DNA from: Ascaphus truei
Taxonomy: Eukaryota > Chordata > Amphibia > Anura > Ascaphidae
DNA length: 64,000 nt
NCBI GenBank assembly: GCA_036426205.1
Contig: CM071567.1
Span: 292,202,405-292,266,404, forward strand
Direction: 5' to 3'
Shown: positions 11,433 through 22,799 of the stretch, one piece after another
How positions within the stretch are numbered: position 1 is the first letter of the stretch
Layout: each line of letters begins with the position of its first letter
Translations under genes and position numbers: made by a program
The notes under the pieces: model-generated
The model's database searches: none
What the model was told of the DNA's origin: nothing
The model's input: the letters and a program-made list of their open reading frames with translations, nothing else

Positions 11433-12239
11433 TTTTTTTTTTTGTTAATAAATCAGTTCTGCACTATGAGAAAATATTTGTAGCATTAAAAAAAAAACCT
11501 GAACAATATTTTTTATGTATTATAATGTAACGAGCATTTTTTGTTTCTATAGCAACCATCTACAAAGTCACAACCCCTTCCTCTTCTGAAACAGGCCCTG
11601 GCACACACTAGTTTGAGCCCTTCTTTCTCTCTCTAGCAGTGCACCAATTGTATCTAATGACTATCTGGTCACATGATCTTGCCTACAGAACTTTGCATCT
11701 TTGGTCCTCTTCTGCTACAATGACAACCATTTAGTGAACCCCCGAGCCGAATCTTCCCCGATCACAGGAGAACGTATCGAATGGCAACTTAACTAATTAT
11801 TTAGTGTGTGGATTGTATTGAAGCCCATATTAAAGGGGGGAAAAAATTAAATGGAAAAAAAATTTAAATAAATACAAAAAACGCCGGACTGCTGCTTTAA
11901 CCTTTGTCACATACCCAGTGGCCTTTAGTATTGATAATTTGGTATGTCCCTGATCTGCAAGTCCTGTTTTAAAAGATTTATCCAGCGGCCTTTAGTATTG
12001 ATAATTTGGTATGTTTGAATATCAAAAGGTGTTTTTTTTTTTTTTCTTCTCTTAACTGTGTACTGCTAATTGACCAACTGGAACAAGCTGATTTATTGGG
12101 GAGGGGAGAGGGTCATGTGACTGTTTTAGCTGTATAAAACCAATATGCATTAGCAGGGACGGCATTGGCAAGATATAGTGAAGCATCATAAAGTGAGTTT
12201 TTAAGTAAGAAGATATAGTTAGACTATAGTTGGACTAGA
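11433..12239. other. AT-rich sequence with a short direct repeat
   Basis: The 27-base phrase beginning GGCCTTTAGTATTGATAATT occurs near 11921 and again near 11988. The words CTGCTTTAACC at about 11891 resemble a TTAA-MITE end. No gene recognised. Confidence 0.4.
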
Positions 12240-12459
12240 GGTTACTGGGGACTGCTTCCTTCTACAAACTCTTCTACACATGGCAACAAACGGTGAGCTA
12301 TTCTGACCATAATGAACCTGCTTTTTACCTCCACTTTGTTCTTTCTCGTGGCTCATTGAAATGTTACTCTCTCTATCCACTACACACTTCACCCTCCTGG
12401 CCCACGCCCAACATCACCATACACCCTGGATTACTCAAAAGCCTTGCACTATCTACTGA

Positions 12460-15400
12460 ATGTTGGTGGAAAACCCTGAAAACCAGCACACCAACTACTC
12501 TATTGGCAAAAATCATAAAGTTACAACTTGCAAACAACTACTCAAATTTCTACTCATACTATTACTCTCTTTAGCAGGTGATATTGAATCTAACCCAGGC
12601 CCTCCCACTTCAACTCTGTCCCATACCCCCTTCAAATTCCAAAAAGGGCTATCTCTCGCCCATATAAATATCCGGAGTCTGCTGCCCAAACTGGATGAAC
12701 TAAGGGCATGGTGCTTTATCCATAAACCCAAAGCCATCGTTCTTACAGAAACTTGGCTAACCCCTAAAACTACTGATGCAAATATTGCCATTCAGGGATA
12801 CTCCATTTCTAGGAGAGATAGGTCAAAGAGAGGAGGAGGGGTGTTATTTTATATTGCAGACACCTTACAATTTACACTGTTAAATTGTCCCCCAAGCCCA
12901 CCCTCTTTTGAAATCCTAGTTGACAAAATCTGCCTCCCCTTTCTAAGCCCATCTTGCTTGCTAGCATCTACCGCCCCCCTAAAGCCCCTCTACAATCCCT
13001 GACTGATATCACTCAGTTTCTTGGCTCCATTTCCTCTCTGAATGAAAAGAGTGAGCTGCTAGTTCTTGGGGATTTTAACTTCAATTGGCTTGACCCTAAA
13101 AACCACAAAATCCAGATACAAATCAAAATCGCTTAACCTATCGCAACTCATTTCCCAACCCACACGGACAAACCTGAAATCGCACAACCATTCCTTGCTT
13201 GACTGGTTTCTCTCCTCAAATCCCTGCAGAATCCAATCCACTGGCATCCTTCCTGACATTTTCAGTGACCATGCAATAGTGTACTGTGTAAGGAAAATTA
13301 AACCACCCCAACCAAGCCCTAAAGTTCTCCTCACTAGAACATTTACAAACTTTAACCCACAACAGTTTCTGGCTGACCTTACCAACTGCCCTTGGCACAG
13401 AATCGATTTAATTCCCGACCCTGATTCTGCGCTTGACTATTTCCAATCCGAGTTCTTAAAACTCTGTGAAACCCATGCTCCACTACGCAGAATAAGTGTA
13501 CGGGGTGCCCATCTTCCATGGGTTACACCTGACCTTATAGCACTCTACCAGTTCAGGGATGCCTTGTGGAAAAGCCACAAAGTAACTGGCACTACCAAGG
13601 ATTCCAATCACTACAGATGCCTGCGGAACATGTGCACAAGGCAAACAAGACATGCAAAAGCACAATATTACTCTGACAATCTCCTCCAGAATACATCAAA
13701 CCCAGCTAACTTCTGGAAGCTTAACAACATACTCCAGCCTTCTAACCATCAACAGCCAAGTAATATCACTAAGGGGGATATTACTCTGACAATCCCCACT
13801 GACGTTGCAAATGCATTCAATGATTACTTTGTGGGGTGTGCTACTAACTTATTAGCGAAACGCAACCCAAACCACAAACCTGAATCTCATCCTGGGAGTA
13901 CCCATATAGCCCCATCCTCTCCCAACACTGCTCACAATTTTCAATTTGGCCCAGTATCCGAAGAGATTACACAAGCGCTACTCAAATTAAAACTAAGCAG
14001 CCAATGTGGATCTGACTTACTACAATCTAGGTTCCTAAGACTTGGTGCCCCAGCAATTGCCAAACCAATTGCTTCCATAGTCAACTCTATCCTGTCTGCA
14101 GGCTATATCCCTAAGACCTGGAAAACTGCTAGAGTTGTCCCAATCTTCAAAAGTGGGGACAAAAACACTGTCTCAAACTACAGGCCAATCTCCCTTCTCC
14201 CAATCCTATCCAAAGTCATGGAAAAATGTGTCCACTCCAAACTAAGCGATTACTATACCAAGACAAATTTCCCTAGCCAATTCCAATCTGGCTTTCGCCC
14301 CAAACACACTACCGTAACTACCCTGCTAAAAGTTTGCAATGAAATCCAGTGTGGAATGGAACGTGGTCAACTCACTGGTGCAATACTCCTAGATTTTGCC
14401 AAGGCTTTTGATACTGTTGATCGTGCTATCTTGCTTAACAAACTCCAGAGCTCTGGAATAGGGAAGCATGCTTAAAACTGGTTTCAGTCCTACCTATCAG
14501 GAAGATCCCAACATGTGTCCATCTCAGGCTCTAACTCCAACCCCCTGGAAATCACCTGTGGCGTCCCGCAAGGCTCTGTTCTGGGGCCCCTACTCTTCTC
14601 AGTGTTCATTAATGATCTTCCCACAGCTTGTAAGGAAGCTTCAATACACATGTATGCAGATGACACAATCTTATATACACCCAGCCATAGCCTCTTGAAC
14701 ACGTACTTCAGTCTGACTTTTTGAGACTCGAAAACTGGATTTCCCAAAACAAACTGTTTTTAAACACTGACAAGACTGTAACAATGGTATTTGGGACCAA
14801 GACTAAATTTTTAAAGCTTCCAGTGACTGAGCTCCAGATCAGAACCAACGCAAACACCACCCTAACTCCTGTTACTAGTTTTAAATACCTGGGCATATGG
14901 TTTGACTCCCACTTAACATTCGGAATGCACATTGATACCCTGACATCCAAAACCTATGCCAAACTAGGTGTACTTTACAGGAACAAATCCTCCCTAAGCC
15001 TGCTGGTCAGAAAGCGTATTGCACGCAGATGCGAATGCTAATTATCGACTATGGAAACATAGTATATGGCTCGGCACCCCAAACCCACCTTGGCAAACTT
15101 GACACCCTCTACAATTCAATTTGTCGTTTTGTTCTCCAATGCAACTACAACACACCACTGCAAAATGCTAAAAGAACTAGATTGGTCATCACTCGAGTCT
15201 AGGCGCAAAGTTCACCTTTCCTGTCTTGCCTTCAAATACTTTCTGGGCAAGCTACCCATCTATCTGAACAAGCTCCTCACCCCTACCACATGCAGCACTG
15301 ATCACCTGAGGTCAGACTCCAAAAGACTGTTCATGGTCCCAAGGCTCAACAAAGTATCCGGCCGCTCCTCCTCTTACCGTGCACCCCAAAACTGGAACAA

Positions 15401-15500
15401 CCTACCGGAGACTCTCACATCCACCACCAGTTTAAGTTCTTTCAAATCGAAGGCTGGCTCACATTTTAATCTGGTCTGTAACTGTTACATAAGCCTATAA
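12460..15500 (+). pseudogene. LINE ORF2 (2A, endonuclease, reverse transcriptase), frameshifted
   Basis: The segments run 12460-12935, about 12940-13130, about 13120-14475, about 14475-14720, 14721-15035 and about 15040-15500 in shifting frames. The first ATG directly follows an in-frame TGA (12457-12459). Endonuclease motifs are visible: HINIRSL (Asn), TETWL (Glu), LGDFN (Asp/Asn) and FSDHA (Asp/His). Reverse transcriptase motifs are visible: NYRPISLLP, FQSGFRP, DFAKAFDTVD, GVPQGSVLGP and MYADDTILY with both catalytic aspartates. In life the enzyme would nick DNA and reverse-transcribe its own RNA at the nick. The frameshifts and the stop at 14473-14475 inactivate this copy unless they are assembly errors. 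Confidence 0.8.
12580..12603 (+). other. 2A-type ribosome-skipping motif
   Basis: Codons 41-48 of the frame opened at 12460 read D-I-E-S-N-P-G-P, matching the 2A consensus D-x-E-x-N-P-G-P. It is preceded by a hydrophobic run (LLKFLLILLLSLAG). 2A sequences are known from some CR1/L2/Rex1-group and trypanosome LINEs, where the ribosome skips the Gly-Pro bond and releases the N-terminal part. The hydrophobic run could also act as a signal sequence; that is inference. Confidence 0.8.
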
Positions 15501-15986
15501 TATACATCTTCTCTAACTGTGCATGCAATGTGTATATAATGTATACCCTGTTCATTTATGTAACTGTATTTGTAACCATGTATTATTTGTCATATTAACT
15601 ATGTCCAGGACATACTTGAAAACGAGAGGTAACTCTCAATGTATTACTTCCTGGTAAAACATTTTATAAACAAATAAAATAAATAAATATACAAGTCACG
15701 TGCTCACAGGTGTGCAGTTCGTGACAAAGGCTTTATGCTGTAATACAATGTTGGACAAGGATATAAAATGTTGTGTATGTTTAACATGCGTAAATACATA
15801 CACCTAAATGCATATTTGCTATGCACACCAACTTTTTTCAAGCATTCCTTTTTATATTGTATCTATAGATAATAAAAACAGAACATGAAGATGAAGGTTT
15901 ACAGGTCACTTTTTGACCCCAAACTCAAACCTACCCGGGAATAACAGCAGGCAAACTTTAGACAATGTCAACAGGATCTGTAAGAG

Positions 15987-16282
15987 CAGCGGTGCGCAAA
16001 GTGGGGGGCGCGAGAATTCCCAGGGGGGGCGCGGCAGCTACAGAGGTCCAGCGCTCTCGCAAAGGCACTTAAATGAAGTGTCGGGGGGGGGGGACCGCGT
16101 GAGACCTCTGCAGCTTCTCTTATCTGATCTTCGGCGACGCGCCGCCATGGTAACCGCCGCGGGGTCACGTGACATCACATTGCCATGGTAACGTGACGTA
16201 ATTTGACGCCAGAGCCCAGGGGGCGCAAGGCAGGAGGTAAGGAGGCAGGGGGGGCTCAAGTTAAATACTTTGCGCACCCCTG
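15987..16282. mobile_element. hAT-type MITE with 8-bp target duplication
   Basis: Bounded by CAGCGGTGCGCAAAGT and ACTTTGCGCACCCCTG, the classic CAG-G-GTGCGCAAAGT hAT ends. The flanks TGTAAGAG (15979-15986) and TCTAAGAG (16283-16290) form an 8-bp duplication with one mismatch. The 296-bp interior is GC-rich and non-coding, with CCATGGTAAC repeated at 16145 and 16183 and CACGTGACATCAC. Confidence 0.85.
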
Positions 16283-16290
16283 TCTAAGAG

Positions 16291-17283
16291 AACAGCACCA
16301 TGAACTTCAACTGATAGATTTCTTATATAGTATTAAGGCAAATGAGTTAAGCTGCTATATGTATATTACCTTAATGTATAAAAGTGAATTTTGTGTAGAC
16401 TTTGCCATCACTAAAGTTTTGCTATAGACTAAATAGTTCTGTTCCCTAAAACATAATGACAATGTATCAAATAGATGTGAATGTCATTTGTTTGCATATT
16501 AAAAGAAAAGGGTTTACATGTGTGAAGATCTAGATTTATCTGAGAATCGCGTGTGCTACGATATCAACAGGAGATATCCCAGTTTAAAAAATTAGATATG
16601 AAGTCAATCATTGCTTTGGTGGTTACAGCCTAGGATTTCTTCAAAGATCAGCTGAATATTATAGTGTTTCAAATGGTCAAGACAAGGGTACAATTGCAAT
16701 ATTTTAAAAATAAACCTCAATCCATTTGTAAGTTTCATACTGGATTTAGGATCCAATCACTAGCAAACACGTTATGCTTAGAGACAGCTCAGACTGTTCA
16801 AGCAACACATTGTCCTAAGGGCCAAACAAGAGGTTTCCGAATGGATTATGCTACTACAAATGAAAACACATCTTGACGATTTCTAGGTACAGTATATTAA
16901 ATTGTCCAGGAAAGCAATAAACAAAAAGGCAGAGAAACAGATATAGCTTTGTGCAAGTCAAAGTAAGATGATCTGAGCATATTCATGCACCTGGCCCAAA
17001 CAACAATACATGTCTTTGCAATGTGCTGTGCGTATTCCATGAAACTAAAGTCAAAGGAAGAGAAAAAAAGAGAACAAAAAAAAGAAAGTCCTGCTAAACC
17101 TGTCAATATGTAGGTCAGACTGTAAACACGGTTACAAATACAAGCCATTAGTGTGAGAGAACTGATAATCAGTGGTCTTGTAACACTTCCCTAAAGTTAG
17201 GCCTTTAGCCACACAAGTGACAACACCATTTGACACCCAAATACGTTTTATTTGCCTTCATGTTGTACACAGTTCTGAAAAGT
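16291..17283. other. AT-rich sequence, no gene recognised
   Basis: No supportable coding frame or repeat end. It ends at a run of about 25 A residues (17285-17308). Confidence 0.4.
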
Positions 17284-17308
17284 TAAAAAAAAAAAAAAAA
17301 AAAAAAAA

Positions 17309-17581
17309 CTCCACCGCACAGAGTACAGAGACGTCACGTGCTCTGCTGGGCCAGGCAATTTATGGCCAGCTAGATGCGCGTGCGGCCATGACGTCACGGA
17401 ACTGGTTCGCCCTCATTAGGCAAACCGCTCACGTGACGCGCCAGCGAGCGACATAATCTAATTTGCTTGCCTATGCAAGCAGCTAAGCGCCGTGCATGCG
17501 CAGACGCTGGCCATACACAGTGCAGCAATGTGTTTCATCGCGGCCTGCACAAGCCCGCTCAGCATCACCCTGGACGAGGCC
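17309..17581. mobile_element. Harbinger-type MITE, left end unclear
   Basis: GC-rich block ending CCTGGACGAGGCC before TTA (17582-17584). It contains the common core ATGACGTCACGG...TTCGCCCTCATTAGGCAAACCGCTCACGTGACGCG at 17388-17441. The left end abuts a poly-A tract, and no matching start could be seen, so it may be truncated. Confidence 0.55.
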
Positions 17582-17584
17582 TTA

Positions 17585-17868
17585 GGCTGCAGACAGAGCG
17601 CGTACGCGACAGAACGCTAGGGGGTGTGCGCGCGCCTGTCGCCTGAGCAATCTGTGGACCAATATGACATGCGCGACAGGGAGGCGTGGCCATGACGTCC
17701 TCAGGCTGGTTCACCCTCATTGGTTCAAATGCTCATGTGACGCGGAAAATCAAATGGATTTGTCTCCTCCAAATTCTGCCGCGCCGTCAAGCGCCGCATC
17801 TCACGCAGTATGGCCGGACTACTTCACATAATTGTTTTGTTTGTGCTGTGCGCACTATGGCCGCAGCC
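17585..17868. mobile_element. Harbinger-type MITE, back to back with the previous one
   Basis: Starts GGCTGCAGACAGAGCG directly after the TTA shared with the previous element (17582-17584) and ends CACTATGGCCGCAGCC before CTA (17869-17871), one change from TTA. The core has CATGACGTCC and TTCACCCTCATTGGTTCAAA, a diverged copy of the shared module. Confidence 0.6.
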
Positions 17869-17926
17869 CTATCCCATAATCACAGCATACAATACTGCAG
17901 CCAGGGAGTCTGGGTTATGACATACA

Positions 17927-18425
17927 GCTCAACCTTGTTATAGCTACAACGCGGATCCGCTTATAACGCGGTCTGAGCGTGGCTCCCGATTTAAAAAAAA
18001 CATCTCCAAATTGTTTTATTTTTTTTTAAAGCGAAATGGCCGCTGCGTGAGGATTTACCCTGCATCTGCAGCTTTCTCCTCTCCCTGCTTCGTCAGGCTG
18101 CCCACATCTACAAGCAAGGTTTTTTTTTTTTTTTTATAACATTCAATACTTTATTACGCACGTGCACACGCACACTTTTAGCATAACATGCAGGAATCGA
18201 ACCCATGATCCTTCATACACTGATAGCGATTCTATACCTGCTACATCATAGGATTGGTGTGATGTAATTGACTGTTATCAAATTTAACTTCTACTGTACT
18301 GTACTGTACTGTACTGCTTTTCAGATGCCTCTGAGCTGCAGATGCCGGGTAAATCCTCGTGCGGCGGCCATTTTGCAATCCCGGGTTAACGCGATCCCGG
18401 TTATAGCGCGGTCTCATTATGTGAA
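17927..18425. mobile_element. MITE with GTTATARCGCGG ends, interrupted by a SINE
   Basis: The left end reads CAGCTCAACCTTGTTATAGC then ATCCGCTTATAACGCGG; the right end reads ATCCCGGTTATAGCGCGG. The inner inverted words (TTATAACGCGG, GGTTATAGCGCGG) are clear, while the outermost right end is not resolved. The interior is split by the SINE-like insertion at 18118-18262 and a (TACTG)n tract (18294-18316). Possibly mariner-like; the family is not certain. Confidence 0.45.
18118..18262 (-). mobile_element. tRNA-derived SINE or tRNA pseudogene
   Basis: On the minus strand, a B-box GGTTCGATTCC (18193-18203) lies about 30 bases after an A-box-like TAGCAGGTATAG (18232-18243), the spacing of an internal RNA polymerase III promoter. 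The sequence ends in an A tail (T run 18120-18136 on the plus strand), as for a SINE retrotransposed into the surrounding MITE. I could not fold a good cloverleaf, so a functional tRNA is unlikely. Confidence 0.5.
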
Positions 18426-18842
18426 ACCTATGTTTATGCCAAATCCTAACCCCCATTTGGTCATTGCCCAAAAAACTAAAATGCTACTTAGAACCCAAAT
18501 CTCATATACAAGACAATAATTCCAAATGTATTCCCGACTAACAAAAAACCCTAAGAGTGAGCATAACGCCTCTTTTCTTAAAAAAAATAAATCATTTCTG
18601 TTGTATTAGGTAATACTTTGTACTTTTTTTTTAAATTTTATAATTCAACTCGTAATGCCATTCTAAATGAGTTTTAATATACTGAGCATCTTTTGAATTC
18701 TATAGCCGGCTTTGGCTCACCTCTCCAGCAGTGCAGGATATTTATAACACTTTCCTGTTTGTTGCCAATATTCCCAGAGCTGCAAACTGAAACAATAGAT
18801 AATGTTACCTTTGTAATATATGAATCGATTGTAGCTGCTGAG
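18426..18842. other. AT-rich sequence, no gene recognised
   Basis: Nothing supportable was seen. Confidence 0.4.
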
Positions 18843-18845
18843 TTA

Positions 18846-19036
18846 GGCTACGTCCAGGGAAAATTTTCGCGCTGACGGGAGCGAGCGCAGGGCCAGTCAC
18901 GTGAGCGGTTCGCCCAATGAGGGCGAACCAGCTCCGTGACGTCACAGGCCCCCCCCGACACGCCCCCGGACCAAGGCCAGGGAAAGCACCCACTTTCCCT
19001 CAGCCTCCGCATGGCTGCAGTCCTATGGACGCAGCC
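18846..19036. mobile_element. Harbinger-type MITE, TSD TTA
   Basis: Bounded by GGCTACGTCCAGGG and CTATGGACGCAGCC with TTA at 18843-18845 and 19037-19039. It is a shorter relative, in opposite orientation, of the elements at 800-1129 and 51196-51533. It carries the shared core as GGTTCGCCCAATGAGGGCGAACC (18912-18934 approx.) followed by GTGACGTCAC. Confidence 0.75.
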
Positions 19037-19039
19037 TTA

Positions 19040-19445
19040 GGCCAAGTCCATAGACGGACAGGCCGTGCTGAGGCGTGCGGACGCTCCGCACTGAGCCCCT
19101 GCATCCTCAATGAGGATGCCTTGAGAGGGGGCTCACGCGAGCGTCCGCAGGCGTGCTGGCGAGTTGGAGGTTTCAGCCGAGCGCCAAGCTGTTTTTCAGC
19201 GCGCTGTCGGCTGAAAACCTCCAATCACAGCACATCAGCGTCAACGTCACGGCGCCGTGACATTGACGTCAGTGCGTCGTGGGTGATTGGCCCAGCAACG
19301 TCACTGCCCTGCCTCCAACCAACACCCCCCGGCTCCTTTCGCGCACGCTGGCTCGCCTGCAAGTCCGTGCAATCGCGCTGACTGAAGCAGGCGAGCCTCA
19401 GCGTTAGCGCGCCTCTGCTCTCCCCACCCCTCTATGGCCCGGGCC
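19040..19445. mobile_element. Harbinger-type MITE (GTCCATAG family), TSD TTA
   Basis: Starts GGCCAAGTCCATAGACGG right after the TTA (19037-19039) shared with the previous MITE and ends CTATGGCCCGGGCC before TTA (19446-19448). Same family as 47650-48024; both contain CTCCGCACTGAGCCCCTGCA, GCGTCCGCAGGCGTGCTG and CGTTGACGTCAGTGCGTCG-like text. Non-coding. Confidence 0.75.
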
Positions 19446-19448
19446 TTA

Positions 19449-20785
19449 CACTGACTGAAGGATTGATTTGAAACTGAAAGGCAGCCATTTAGTAAACCCT
19501 GGGAAACAGGACTTTGGTGATCGATCACGGGAGAACCAATCGATCGGCAGCTTAGGTAATTCGTTTTCAATAAATCAAATGTAGATACAAATAGATTTTA
19601 ATAATCAAATGTTGCATATATTAAAACAAAAAAGGTTTTATTTTTTTAAGCTGCTTGCATTGCCTTTTTAATGCTACATCAACACAAACAAAAAAAACAC
19701 ACCACAAAACACAATTCATGACAGTCTGCTAACAAAATAACCCTACAACGCAAAATATTAACGCTAGCCATGAGCCTACCCACAAATATTTTACAGAAAG
19801 CAATACACAAAAAATGTACATGAACAATACCTCAACATATAAACCCTATCTCGAAAATAAAATGAAACTTAACCACAAACCTTTAACTAAAACCACTACA
19901 AATTCTTACCAACCCATTCCTAATACTATTAAAAACCATGACCATAAATCTATTGTAGCGCTAATTCTAACTAACCCATATCCAATATCTAACACCAATT
20001 CTAAAAGCTAACACTATATGGGAAAGCGCTAATACAGGCACAAGGCAGCAAGAGAAGGAGCTGTGTGCTGCTTCTCTTTTCAACCACTATGTAGGGAGAC
20101 CACTCTGATCTTGGGGGATGTAACCCGAAAGGTAATCTACCAAGAACTCATTTGAAGGGTTTCCCCTAGCTAAGACTGCTAAGGAAACTACGATGTATAT
20201 AGGCTGTTGAACTCCATTTTGGATATGAAGTATTCACTGTATAAGATACAGATGCTAAGGTCATAGTATTGACCTTAATAAATTTGTTGTAAACAATGTC
20301 TGACTGAATGCATAAATATATTTTTATTGCTTAATTGTATCCTTTAAAAAAAAGGTTAAAAAAAAAAGGGGGGGGGGATGATAGTAACAGAAATGGAAGA
20401 AACGATTAATTATTTTAATCAATCTGGCACATAAGAGGTTAATGTTGATTTGAACATTTACTTGAAAATTAAATTGTCATACAAATACCAGAATTGTTTT
20501 TATGGAATGTAAAACCACTGACAAGGCCTAGCTTTGTGTATTTTACAGGACTACGGGTATCTGAGGTCTACAACTGGTCTTGCAAGTGGAGGGGTTGAAA
20601 TATGGTTGTCGCAATTATTCCCCGACAGTGGGGAATAAACTAAAGTCTTTTAAATGTACCTGGAAAGGCATTCTTGGGGGATCTGTGGTATTCGAGCAGG
20701 TGTGGCCAAGATATTAGCCCAAAGTTTGGGGAAAGTCAATAAAATGTGAAATATCCTGGACCTGACAGCAATTTGCAACAACAAA
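19449..20785. other. AT-rich sequence, no gene recognised
   Basis: Contains A- and G-rich tracts (20346-20380). No coding or repeat ends were recognised. Confidence 0.4.
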
Positions 20786-20873
20786 TACAGTGGCGGGAAA
20801 AAGTTTGTGAACCCATTCATATTTTCACATATTTCAAACCTAAAATGCTATTAGATTTTAATCTAAATTCTAA

Positions 20874-21374
20874 TCTATACTATATTTCTAAGTTTGTTAT
20901 TCCGTTTGTTTGTTTGTTTGTTTGTTTGTATGTTCCGAAGCATCGAAATCCCACAAACGGCACGACGTAGCACAACAAAACTTTTACTGGACATTGTGCT
21001 GTGGATTTGTAGGTCAACACCTATTTTGAGCTTCCAATATGACTCACCTCCCAAATTATGGACATTCTAAGTTTCCATCGGATGTCCTGCAAAAATGTTA
21101 GAGCAGGAGCGGGGGGCGTGGCTACTAAGGGAGGGGGCGTGTCCTTGGCTGGATCGGGGCTGTGTGTGTGTGTGTGGGGGAGATGTGCCAGCGGGAGTCG
21201 GGGGGGTGGGGAGATGTGCTGGCATCGATGGGAGATGCGGCAGCAGCGGGGAGATGTGCCAGCAGCAGGGGGGGGGGAGTGGCGTGGAGATGTGCCGGCA
21301 GCGAGGGGCGATGCGGCAGCAGTGCAGGGAGATGTCCCGGCAGGTCCCCGGGCGAAGCCGGGTACAAAAGCTAG
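20874..21374 (+). mobile_element. Non-autonomous Helitron inserted in the Tc1 element
   Basis: The 5' end reads TCTATACTATATTTCTAAG and the 3' end reads AAAAGCTAG, inserted between A (20873) and T (21375) as Helitrons require. A GC-rich hairpin (CCCGG-GCGAAG-CCGGG, about 21347-21362) lies about 9 bases before the CTAG. The interior has a (GTTT)n tract and GATGTGCC/GGCAGC repeats but no Rep/helicase gene. The open frames across the G-rich repeats are not genes. Removing it restores uninterrupted Tc1 text. Confidence 0.8.
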
Positions 21375-21479
21375 TAATAGATAAAGATAGCCTGATCAAA
21401 CAAATTATACAAAAACAGACTTTTTCAACATGTATTTATCCACAAATGATTAAACATTCAATATCCATGTGTGAAAAAG

Positions 21480-22560
21480 TATGAACTTTTGGATTCAGTA
21501 ACTGGTTGTACCCCCTTGTGCAGCAATGACCAACTATTTCTTATAACTGCTGGTCAGTCTCTCACATTGGTTTTGAGAAATTTTAGCCCATTCCTTTTTA
21601 CAGAGCTGCTTAAATACGGTGAACTTTGTCCTTGAATGGACAGCTCACTTCATGTCCCGACATAACATTTCGATGAAATTTAGGTCTGTACTTTGACCAG
21701 GCCATTCTAACACGCAGAATTTCTTCTTCTGTAGCCATTCTTTTGTAGATCTGCTTGTATGTTTAGGATCATTGTCTTGCTGCATAACCCACGTTTGCTT
21801 CAGTTTTGGCTCACGGATGGATGGCTTGACATTCTCTTCTAGAATCTTCTGGCAGTGCAGAATTCAAGGTTGTGCCAATGATGGCAAGCCGTCCAGCTCC
21901 TAAAACAGCCCCAAACCATCACAGTCCCATCGCCATACTTGACAGTTGGGATGAGGTTATGCTGTTCAAATAAATTGCTTGATTTTCACCACAAGTTTCT
22001 CATTGAGGCCAAAAAGTTCTACCTTAGACTCGTCTGTGCAGAGAACATTGTTCGAGAGGTGTCGTGGATCATCTGTGTGCTCTTTGGTTAACTTCATGTT
22101 AATCCGTAATGTTCTTTTAAGAGAGCAGTGGTTTCCTCCTGGCTATTGGTTCATGAACACAATTCTTGTTCAGTGTTTTTCTGATAGTTGAGTCATGAAC
22201 ACACACATTAGCCATTGCAGATCCTTGTATGTTACTCTGGGGTTCATTGTCACTTCCTGGATGATTTGCTGGCTTGTTCTTGGAGAGATTTTGGTAGGAC
22301 GACTGCTCCTGTGTAGTGACTGTGGACTTGAACTTTCTCAATTTTTCTGACAGTGGTCTGATGGAGCCCCAAATAATTTGAAATGGTTGTGTAAACATTT
22401 TAGACAGATGAGCATCAATAACTGCTTTTCTGAGGTACTCAGATTTCTTTTGATCGTGGCATAATGTGTTTCCACATGTAGTGAAGAGCAAATGCACAAA
22501 GTTTCTGATCTTTACAAACTCACCTGAAGATCTATTTAAACACCCGATTCTAATTATCCC
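21480..22560 (-). pseudogene. Tc1-like transposase pseudogene
   Basis: The minus strand, from about 22560 down, shows the N-terminal DNA-binding part (a frame that includes KRNLSTSEKAV-like text after a shift, then NVCVHDSTIRKTLNKNCVHE). Downstream comes the catalytic part with LIPTVKYGDGTVMVWGCF near 21950 and [13 protein letters not shown] near 21780, which contains the second catalytic aspartate. Several frameshifts and stops prevent a complete protein. A cut-and-paste transposase acting on the flanking inverted repeats is the known role of the family. Confidence 0.75.
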
Positions 22561-22799
22561 CTTTAATTTAGCTGATAAAACCAAGGGTTCACTTACTTTT
22601 GCACATACCCTGACTCTTAATTACTCTGTCTAATTCATACATAATTTTGTTTCAAAAGACATGGAATTGGTTAATATAAACCCTATTGGATATTTAAGAA
22701 AAGACTGGTTTTGATTCAAGAAGGTTATCATTGAAAAACTATGGAATTTTCATAATTATTATTGGGGTTCACAAACTTTCTCACCTTTATATATACAGA

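Larger units (their letters stand above)
12240..15688 (+). mobile_element. CR1/L2-group LINE with 2A motif, inactivated
   Basis: A near full-length APE-type non-LTR retrotransposon. In order it has a short upstream segment, a hydrophobic stretch ending in a 2A motif (12580-12603), an APE endonuclease (about 12650-13290), a reverse transcriptase (about 13900-14700) and a C-terminal region to 15500. The 3' UTR has the phrase GAGAGGTAACTCTCAATGTA and ends in AAATAAAATAAATAAAT (to about 15688), the short 3' repeat typical of this group. At least four frame changes show that it is dead. The 5' end is uncertain. Confidence 0.8.
20788..22788 (-). mobile_element. Tc1-like DNA transposon, decayed
   Basis: TA (20786-20787) precedes the terminal repeat CAGTGGCGGGAAAAAGTTTG. 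The opposite end carries the inverted form GTTCACAAACTTTCTCACC near 22766-22784. The interior encodes a decayed transposase on the minus strand. Without the 501-bp Helitron it is about 1.5 kb, the usual Tc1 size. The exact outer base of the right end is blurred by a TATATA tract. Confidence 0.8.

Noticed and set aside
18187..18262. Functional tRNA gene
   Set aside because: A- and B-box are present, but no convincing cloverleaf or acceptor stem, and the A tail indicates a retroposed SINE.
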